From: Bacillota bacterium
GTDB taxonomy: Bacteria; Bacillota; Clostridia; Peptostreptococcales; Anaerovoracaceae
DNA length: 45,959 bases
Assembly (NCBI GenBank): GCA_017397825.1
Contig: JAFQHT010000148.1
Location: 1 to 45,959, forward strand
Reading direction: 5' to 3'
Shown here: positions 40,548 to 45,959 of the stretch, one piece after another
How positions within the stretch are numbered: the first letter of the stretch is position 1
Layout: every line of letters begins with the position of its first letter
The notes under the pieces: model-generated
Seen by the model: only the letters and a program-made list of their open reading frames with translations
Told to the model about the DNA's origin: nothing
Databases searched by the model: none
Program-made: the position numbers and the translations under genes

Positions 40548-42209
40548 CTATTCTATCAGTGTTGCCCCCTTACTTGCTGAAGTTACAAGTTTTGCATATC
40601 TTGCCAGATACCCTCTTTTTATTTTCGGTTCCGGCCTTATATACTGAGCTCTGCGTTTTTCAAGTTCTTCATCGGACACATGAAGTGTCAGGGTTCTTGC
40701 CGGAATATCAAGTTCGATTATATCTCCGTCTTGTACCAGCCCAATCGGTCCGCCATCCATAGCCTCCGGACATACATGCCCTACACAGGCTCCTCTTGTA
40801 CTGCCCGAAAACCTTCCGTCTGTAACAAGCGATACATCTTCTCCCAGACCCATACCCATGATTGCAGCAGTTGCAGTGAGCATTTCACGCATGCCCGGGC
40901 CTCCCTTAGGGCCTTCGTATCTGATGACCACCACATCTCCTGCTTTGATTTTTCCTGAAAGCGTTGCTTCAACAGCATCTTCTTCCCAGTCAAATACTTT
41001 TGCAGTACCTTTGTGCTGCATCATTTTCGGAGACACCGCACCCGTTTTTACTACGCAGCCTTCTGGTGCAAGATTCCCGTAGAGGACTGCCAGACCGCCC
41101 TGCTCGCTGTAAGGATTTTCTACAGTGCGTACCACATTGCCGTCAGGTGCAGGTGTGCAGCGTACGACATCTGAATAACTGAAGCCGCTTGCTGTCATCA
41201 CATCCAGATTCGCATGACCATGCTTTGCCAGCTCTTTTATTACAACCTGAATACCGCCCACTCTGTATAAATCTTCGATATAGTAAATTCCACCAGGGCG
41301 GAAATGACAGAGTTTCGGAGTACTCTTGCTCTTTTCGTTGAAATCATCCAGCTTAATGTCCACATCTGCTTCTCTGGCAATTGCCATCAGATGAAGGACC
41401 GTATTGCTGGAACCACCGATGGCCATGTCTACAGCAATTGCATTGAGAAAAGCATCTTCAGTCATAATGTCTCTTGGTCGGATGTTTTTTTCATATAAAT
41501 CCATAATTGCTTCGCCGGTTTGTTTTGCAAGTTGTTTACGTTTGGCCAGATAAGAAGGAATAGTGCCGTTATATGGCAGACTCATACCCAGAACCTCTGA
41601 CATGAGGCACATACTGCAGGCAGTTCCAAGCTCTGCACAGGCACCACAGCCAGCTTCGGCCACTTCTTCAAGCTCATAAATATCCTCTTCAGAATAGTTA
41701 CCCATAGCCAGCTCCCCGGCAGCCTCATACAAATGAGTTCCGTCGCAGCGCTCTCCGCGGAACTTTTCTACAGGCATGGTTCCGCCGGCCAGAATGATGG
41801 CCGGAATATTCAGGCGGGCAGCTGCCATAAGCATACCCGGGGTAATTTTGTCACAGTTAGTAATAAGAACCAGTGCATCCAGAGCGTGAGCCTCTGCCAT
41901 TGCTTCTATGGAGTCAGCAATCAGATCTCTGCTGGGAAGCGGGAAGCACATCCCTTTATGGCCCATAGCAATTCCGTCGCACAGAGCAATGGCCGGAAAT
42001 TCTACCGGAACTCCACCTTTTGATGCAATTCCCAGTTTAACGGCCTGTACCAGATCATTAAGATGAATATGCCCCGGGTTGATTTCGTTAAATGAATTGA
42101 CAACACCAATAAGAGGTTTGCTCATATCTTTTCTTGTCATTCCTGTAGCAAGTAACAAACTTCTCTGACATGCACGCTCTGCGCCTTTTTTAATTACATC
42201 AGATTTCAT
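40548..42209 (-). CDS. IlvD/Edd family dehydratase, divergent paralogue
   Basis: A 553-residue Fe-S dehydratase of the IlvD/Edd family. The cluster cysteines are kept ([40 protein letters not shown]), but the third motif differs from the canonical [17 protein letters not shown] of the operon-encoded IlvD, and MALPGNGT is MSLPYNGT. The C-terminal swivel domain ([41 protein letters not shown]) is well conserved. It may be a second dihydroxy-acid dehydratase or act on a sugar acid; sequence alone cannot decide. It lies away from the ilv genes, 50 bases after a prolyl-tRNA-deacylase-like gene on the same strand. Confidence 0.85.
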   Translation of the reverse strand: MKSDVIKKGAERACQRSLLLATGMTRKDMSKPLIGVVNSFNEINPGHIHLNDLVQAVKLGIASKGGVPVEFPAIALCDGIAMGHKGMCFPLPSRDLIADSIEAMAEAHALDALVLITNCDKITPGMLMAAARLNIPAIILAGGTMPVEKFRGERCDGTHLYEAAGELAMGNYSEEDIYELEEVAEAGCGACAELGTACSMCLMSEVLGMSLPYNGTIPSYLAKRKQLAKQTGEAIMDLYEKNIRPRDIMTEDAFLNAIAVDMAIGGSSNTVLHLMAIAREADVDIKLDDFNEKSKSTPKLCHFRPGGIYYIEDLYRVGGIQVVIKELAKHGHANLDVMTASGFSYSDVVRCTPAPDGNVVRTVENPYSEQGGLAVLYGNLAPEGCVVKTGAVSPKMMQHKGTAKVFDWEEDAVEATLSGKIKAGDVVVIRYEGPKGGPGMREMLTATAAIMGMGLGEDVSLVTDGRFSGSTRGACVGHVCPEAMDGGPIGLVQDGDIIELDIPARTLTLHVSDEELEKRRAQYIRPEPKIKRGYLARYAKLVTSASKGATLIE

Positions 42210-42259
42210 TATATTTACCCTCGCTTTTAATTAAAACTGGTCCGCCTCAGGATGTCTTT

Positions 42260-42748
42260 TTAAAGTTCCACCACATTCACCTCATATCCGATATCCTCAA
42301 AGTACCGCATCATGTCAGCAGTCCTGATAAACATGGTTATTTCGTTGGTATTGGGGTGGAAAGTCATTATTTCTTCGCTCATGATTTCCTTGTCAAAGTA
42401 AACTTTGATGTCGTGGTCTTCGTTGTTGAGAAGGCCGAAGATTGACACAGTTCCCGGAGGCAGACCCATCTTTTCCATAAGGCTTTCAGGGGATGCCATC
42501 TTGACACGCTTTGTCTGTGCAATTTCTTCGAAGCGTTCCATATCAAGGCGTTTCAGATCATCCATAACCACCAGAAACCAGTCCGTTTTTTTCTTGTTTG
42601 TCAGAAACATGGTTTTGGTGCGGACACCTTCCATACCTTCGATATACTTGTCCGCTTCTTCCGTTGTAAGAGCAGGCGGATGATTAACCTGTTCAAATTC
42701 AATATTCAGCTCTTTTAATTTATTTACTACCATTTCATACTGGGTCAT
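42260..42748 (-). CDS. YbaK/ProX-type prolyl-tRNA deacylase family protein
   Basis: A 162-residue single-domain protein of the YbaK/ProX/INS editing family, which hydrolyses mischarged tRNA such as Ala- or Cys-tRNAPro. Features: NKLKELNIEFEQVNHPPALTTEEADKYI, KTMFLTNKKKTDWFLVVMDDLKRLDMERF, and LPPGTVSIFGLLNNEDHDIKVYFDKEI. The pattern TKTMFLTNKKK...LPPGTVSIFGLLND is that of clostridial ProX (PrdX) rather than E. coli YbaK. AGGAGG lies about eight bases before the ATG. TATAAT at 42784-42789 (minus) is its likely -10 box. Confidence 0.88.
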   Translation of the reverse strand: MTQYEMVVNKLKELNIEFEQVNHPPALTTEEADKYIEGMEGVRTKTMFLTNKKKTDWFLVVMDDLKRLDMERFEEIAQTKRVKMASPESLMEKMGLPPGTVSIFGLLNNEDHDIKVYFDKEIMSEEIMTFHPNTNEITMFIRTADMMRYFEDIGYEVNVVEL

Positions 42749-42820
42749 ACAGCCTTCCTCCTGCGGAATATTTTTACAACTATATTATAACAATTATTCT
42801 GCCAACCTGAAACAAAAAAA

Positions 42821-42849
42821 TTGCCCTTCCGGCAAATTAGTGCTATACT
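42821..42849 (+). promoter_or_regulatory. Sigma-A promoter of the uracil permease gene
   Basis: TTGCCC (42821-42826), 17-base spacer, TATACT (42844-42849). The -35 box lies in a small inverted repeat, TTGCC-CTTCC-GGCAA. The leader of ~30 bases is too short for a PyrR attenuator. Confidence 0.65.
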
Positions 42850-42882
42850 TTTTGCAAATGAAAAATGAGAGGAGACAATCTG

Positions 42883-44175
42883 ATGGAAAACAAACGCATT
42901 ATCCAGGTAGAAGAAAAGCTGCCGGTAGTCCAGCTGATTCCTTTGAGTCTGCAGCATGTATTCGCCATGTTCGGTGCCTCTGTACTGGTACCTATTCTCT
43001 TCGGAATCAACAGCGGCATTGTTCTTTTTATGAACGGTGTGGGCACATTAATCTTTATCGCACTCACAAAAGGCAAGGCACCTGCCTACCTTGGTTCCAG
43101 CTTCGCCTTCCTTGCACCTGCAGGAATCGTTATCGCTGAACTGGGCTTCGAATATGCTCAGGGCGGTTTCGTAGTAGTTGGTATTTTAGGCTGCGTGGTT
43201 GCACTTGTTGTTTATAAATTCGGCACGGACTGGATAGATATCGTTCTTCCGCCTGCGGCTATGGGCCCTGTGGTAGCTCTTATCGGCCTTGAACTTGCTG
43301 CAAATACAGTAAAAGGCGGTGCCATCGGCGCAGACCTGATGACAGTAAATCCTGCCGGAGGCCTTATGATCAGCCCTACAATGGACAGCGGCGACATTAT
43401 CGTGTTTGCGGTAACTCTTGGTGTTGCGGTATTCGGAAGCGTGCTTTTCCGCGGATTCTTTTCAGTTATTCCGCTGCTCATTGCAATGATCTGCGGATAT
43501 ATTACAGCATGTATCGTGGGAATCGTGGACTTCACACCTCTTCAGGGCGTATCTTTCTTTACAATTCCTGATTTCCACTTTGCAAAGTTCGACCTTAATG
43601 CCTGCCTGACAATCTGCCCTGTGCTTCTTGTTATAGTTACAGAACATATCGGCCATCAGGTTGTGACAGGTAAAATCGTGGGCAGAGACCTGATTAATGA
43701 CCCTGGTCTCCACCGTTCACTTCTGGGGGACAATATTTCAACAGCAGTATCCGGCCTCATCGGCAGCGTCCCTACAACTACTTACGGCGAAAACATCGGA
43801 GTTATGGCAGTTACAGGTGTATACTCAGTACGCGTTATCGCCGGTGCCGCAGTATTCTCAATCCTCATGGCCTTCATCGGACCGCTTTCAGCTTTTATCG
43901 CTACAATTCCTGGAGACGTAATCGGCGGCATCACTTTCCTCCTTTACGGTATGATCGGTACTTCTGGTCTGAGAATTCTGGTGGATAAGCAGGTTGATTA
44001 CAGCAAAAACCGCAACCTTATCCTTACTTCTGTAGTATTCGTTGCAGGACTTTCCGGACTGACAATCAGCCTCGGTACGATTTCTCTTTCCGGCATGACT
44101 CTGGCTGCAATCACTGCAGTAATCATCAGCCTTATCTTCTACGTTCTCGACAAGGCAAAGCTGATGAACGATTAA
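42883..44175 (+). CDS. uraA: Uracil permease / NCS2 nucleobase symporter
   Basis: A 430-residue NCS2-family transporter with 14 predicted membrane segments. The start VEEKLPVVQLIPLSLQHVFAMFGASVLVPILFGIN is typical of UraA, as are TKGKAPAYLGSSFAFLAP, the substrate-loop motif VTEHIGHQVV, and GSVPTTTYGENIGVMAVTGVYS. Uracil is the probable substrate. The ATG at 42883 is eight bases after GAGAGGAG; an in-frame ATG six codons upstream overlaps that site. It precedes the acyltransferase gene by 18 bases, so both may share a transcript. Confidence 0.92.
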   Translation: MENKRIIQVEEKLPVVQLIPLSLQHVFAMFGASVLVPILFGINSGIVLFMNGVGTLIFIALTKGKAPAYLGSSFAFLAPAGIVIAELGFEYAQGGFVVVGILGCVVALVVYKFGTDWIDIVLPPAAMGPVVALIGLELAANTVKGGAIGADLMTVNPAGGLMISPTMDSGDIIVFAVTLGVAVFGSVLFRGFFSVIPLLIAMICGYITACIVGIVDFTPLQGVSFFTIPDFHFAKFDLNACLTICPVLLVIVTEHIGHQVVTGKIVGRDLINDPGLHRSLLGDNISTAVSGLIGSVPTTTYGENIGVMAVTGVYSVRVIAGAAVFSILMAFIGPLSAFIATIPGDVIGGITFLLYGMIGTSGLRILVDKQVDYSKNRNLILTSVVFVAGLSGLTISLGTISLSGMTLAAITAVIISLIFYVLDKAKLMND

Positions 44176-44193
44176 TAAACCGGGAGAATTAAT

Positions 44194-45495
44194 ATGACAG
44201 AAAAACTCACTCTGGCGCAGAAACTGCACCGCCGTCACATCAAACGCCCGCCTGCAGTTATCTATCCTGTTCTTGCCCGCATCTGGCAGCTTATGTACCA
44301 GAAGCGGCTGGGGCTGACATTTGAATATAAAATCGACCCTAAAAAAATCAAAGGTCCGTTTATCGTGGTAAGCAACCACGCATCGCGCCTTGATTACATA
44401 TTTACAGGGATACCTTTCCTGCCTCACCGCATGAACTTTGTGGCCGGTTACAACGAATTCTTCAGATCACATCTGGCAATGGTTTTCAGACTTCTGCAGG
44501 TAATTCCCAAGAAAAATTTCGTGCCTGACATTTACTGCGTGCGTGAAATCCGCAGAATTCTCAAGTCAGGCGGCAGCATCTGCATTTTCCCTGAAGGTAT
44601 GAGCAGTATTTCCGGGGCCAACCAGCCGGTTTCTCTTGGCTCAGCCAAGCTGCTGAAATCCTCCGGAGTGCCTGTGTATGCTACCCACATTTCCGGCGGC
44701 TACCTGACCAGCACCAAATACTGTCTTGACGAGCGCCGCGGCAAGGTTCATGTGGTCGTGGACCAGCTTTTCACTGTGGAGGAACTTGAAGCCCTCACAG
44801 TGGAGGAAATCCAGGATAAACTTCATGCCCACCTCTGCCAGGACGACTATGCATGGAACAAGAAGACACGCGCTGCATACGATGGTCATGGTCAGATGGC
44901 GAAGAACATGCACGACCTGCTCTATATATGCCCTAAATGCGGCAAGGAATTTACAATGCACGGTGAAGGCAATACCATCGTCTGTAAGGAATGTGGCAAT
45001 GGCGCAACGGTCAACGAGTATTACGATCTTATTCCGCTGGATGATTCCTGCATTATTCCTGAAACTCCGCGCCTGTGGTTCGATATGGAACGGAAACGTG
45101 CAGCCGAATCGGTAAAAGACCCGGATTTCGTCCTCACCGAAAAAGTTCAGCTCGGCATGATTCCGCCTTACGAATACCTGAAGAATCAGGCAACTTCTGA
45201 AATTGTAGGCGAAGGTATACTGACACTGGACAAGACTGGCATCACATACCGTGGCAGCCGCCGCGGCGAAGAAGTTGAACTTCACATGCCGATTGCACAG
45301 CTTCCTACATACGGAATGTGTACCGATGTGAGCCGTTTCTACACTTTCATTGATGGCGAGTTCTGCGAATTCTTTCCTGAAGGAAGAACTGTAGGCAAAT
45401 GGCTCCACTGCACCGAAGAAATGCACCGTCACATGGGCGGCAAGTGGCAGAATTTCAAGGATGCTGATACGCGCTATGATAAATTGCGATTTTAA
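44194..45495 (+). CDS. PlsC-type acyltransferase with zinc ribbon and C-terminal extension
   Basis: A 433-residue 1-acyl-glycerol-3-phosphate acyltransferase-like protein. The PlsC domain (about 40-220) has the catalytic NHASRLDYIF (His 62, Asp 67) and FPEGMSS (132-138). It is followed by a zinc ribbon CPKCGKEF...CKECG (Cys 246, 249, 264, 267) and about 160 more residues (GEGILTLDKTGITYRGSRRGEEVELHMPIAQLPTYGM) that look like a PH/GRAM-like beta domain. Typical PlsC proteins are only 200-260 residues. No long hydrophobic N-terminal anchor is present. It probably acts at the inner leaflet in phospholipid synthesis; the extension's role is unknown. Confidence 0.85.
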   Translation: MTEKLTLAQKLHRRHIKRPPAVIYPVLARIWQLMYQKRLGLTFEYKIDPKKIKGPFIVVSNHASRLDYIFTGIPFLPHRMNFVAGYNEFFRSHLAMVFRLLQVIPKKNFVPDIYCVREIRRILKSGGSICIFPEGMSSISGANQPVSLGSAKLLKSSGVPVYATHISGGYLTSTKYCLDERRGKVHVVVDQLFTVEELEALTVEEIQDKLHAHLCQDDYAWNKKTRAAYDGHGQMAKNMHDLLYICPKCGKEFTMHGEGNTIVCKECGNGATVNEYYDLIPLDDSCIIPETPRLWFDMERKRAAESVKDPDFVLTEKVQLGMIPPYEYLKNQATSEIVGEGILTLDKTGITYRGSRRGEEVELHMPIAQLPTYGMCTDVSRFYTFIDGEFCEFFPEGRTVGKWLHCTEEMHRHMGGKWQNFKDADTRYDKLRF

Positions 45496-45534
45496 TGCAT
45501 TCACAAAAAACCACAAAAAAATCTCTGAAACTTA

Positions 45535-45562
45535 TTGACAAAACACAAAAACGCGTTATAAT
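45535..45562 (+). promoter_or_regulatory. Sigma-A promoter of the T-box-trpB unit
   Basis: Consensus TTGACA (45535-45540) and TATAAT (45557-45562) with a 16-base spacer. Confidence 0.8.
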
Positions 45563-45568
45563 AGCTAC

Positions 45569-45840
45569 ATGAATTTAATAACACCAAACCGATGAGGCAG
45601 AAAAAAGTCAGACCACAACCTTCCCAGCGAGCGGATTACGGTGCGAGTTCCGCAAGGTTGCCTGAGTAATATGGACTGCTGAGGGCGGCGTCAAATGCGC
45701 CGACGTACAGGCTCGCGTCAGAAGCCGGAGATATGTTGGTATCTCGCAGAGGGGCTTTCAAAGGCCCGAACCAAGGTGGCACCGCGGAAAAGTATTTTCG
45801 CCCTTGACTCGCACTGACCGTGCGGTTCAGGGGCTTTTTT
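45569..45840 (+). promoter_or_regulatory. T-box riboswitch, probably tryptophan-specific
   Basis: The T-box motif is clear (AAGGTGGCACCGCGG, ending at 45787), followed by a terminator hairpin GCCCTTGA...TTCAGGGGC with T run (45800-45840). Upstream, Stem I has an apical GGTGCGAG loop and an AGCGAGC element. UGG (45672-45674) in GTAATATGGACTGC is in the specifier position and would pair with tRNA-Trp. The downstream TrpB-like gene fits. Uncharged tRNA would stabilise the antiterminator and allow expression. Confidence 0.88.
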
Positions 45841-45897
45841 AGTATAAAAAGGCCGCTTGCGAGATTTAACTGGTAAAAATGAAAGGAGAACGAAAAA

Positions 45898-45959
45898 ATG
45901 ACAGACAACAAGATCCCTTACAAAATTTACTTGGAAGAACAGGAAATGCCTAAGGCATG
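45898..45959 (+). CDS. TrpB-like tryptophan synthase beta chain, N-terminal fragment
   Basis: Only 20 complete codons lie in the window: MTDNKIPYKIYLEEQEMPKA. The pattern KIPYKIYLxExEMPKxWYN is the N-terminus of TrpB2-type tryptophan synthase beta chains. AAAGGAG lies about ten bases before the ATG. The T-box with a probable UGG specifier supports a tryptophan gene. The remainder is outside the window. Confidence 0.7.
   Translation, partial: MTDNKIPYKIYLEEQEMPKA

Noticed and set aside
42850-42882. PyrR-type attenuator before the uracil permease
   Set aside because: Only about 30 bases separate the promoter from the ATG; there is no room for an anti-antiterminator and terminator.
1-45959. 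CRISPR arrays, insertion sequences, prophage genes, tRNA or rRNA genes
   Set aside because: No regularly spaced repeats, transposase or integrase frames, phage structural genes or cloverleaf sequences were seen on either strand apart from tmRNA.

Overview
The window looks like a chromosomal segment of an anaerobic, endospore-forming Firmicute of class Clostridia, with GC by eye in the mid-40s (not computed). A clear spoIIID gene indicates a spore former. A superoxide-reductase-type fusion, a ferredoxin-thioredoxin-reductase-like protein, a nitroimidazole-reductase-like flavoprotein and a C_GCAxxG_C_C protein fit an anaerobe. A tmRNA, a preQ1-I riboswitch, a T-box and AGGAGG-type ribosome binding sites fit a Gram-positive. 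The organism cannot be named; the gene set resembles the Peptostreptococcales/Anaerovoracaceae side of Clostridia, which is an inference. No transposase, phage gene, CRISPR array, tRNA or rRNA was seen.

Layout. 1-1.4 kb: end of a LytTR response regulator and its GHKL sensor kinase. 1.4-9.8 kb: an acyl-CoA synthetase with a palindromic operator, a DUF1836 regulator, and a three-gene block (3-hydroxyacyl-CoA dehydrogenase, DUF819 permease, D-aminoacylase-like amidohydrolase) divergent from a LysR regulator that is translationally coupled to an unknown membrane protein. 9.9-12.2 kb: a MATE exporter and a VanY-type lipoprotein carboxypeptidase. 12.3-17.5 kb: spoIIID, threonine aldolase, a HutD-like membrane fusion, an E2-like protein, a C_GCAxxG_C_C protein and a ketopantoate reductase. 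17.6-20.8 kb: ecsC-like gene, preQ1 riboswitch, queT and a mini-FTR, divergent from a cyclase-family hydrolase and a ZIP transporter.

20.8-34.3 kb is the metabolic core, on the minus strand: ilvB-ilvN-ilvC-ilvD-leuA-leuC-leuD-leuB, then ilvE, a DUF815 AAA protein and threonine deaminase (ilvA). Together these encode the route from threonine and pyruvate to isoleucine, valine and leucine. The operon begins with a 35-codon leader dense in Ile/Leu/Val codons, followed by a strong intrinsic terminator, which suggests ribosome-mediated attenuation and not a T-box.

34.3-37.4 kb: a radical SAM protein, an EamA transporter and tmRNA (ssrA). The tmRNA 3' end and terminator are repeated 198 bp downstream. 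37.4-45.5 kb: a self-contained promoter-terminator RNA unit before a solitary YhcG-type nuclease; a flavoprotein and a B3/B4 protein; an HTH-desulfoferrodoxin fusion; a second IlvD/Edd dehydratase with a prolyl-tRNA-deacylase-like protein; uracil permease; and a PlsC acyltransferase with an inserted zinc ribbon. 45.5-45.96 kb: a T-box leader, probably tryptophan-specific, and the first codons of a TrpB-like gene.

The strongest candidates for novelty are the ilv leader-peptide attenuator, the HTH-superoxide-reductase fusion with an apparently complete iron-ligand set, the riboswitch inside the ecsC-queT-FTR cluster, the terminator-like hairpin that hides the ZIP gene's ribosome binding site, and the duplicated tmRNA 3' end.
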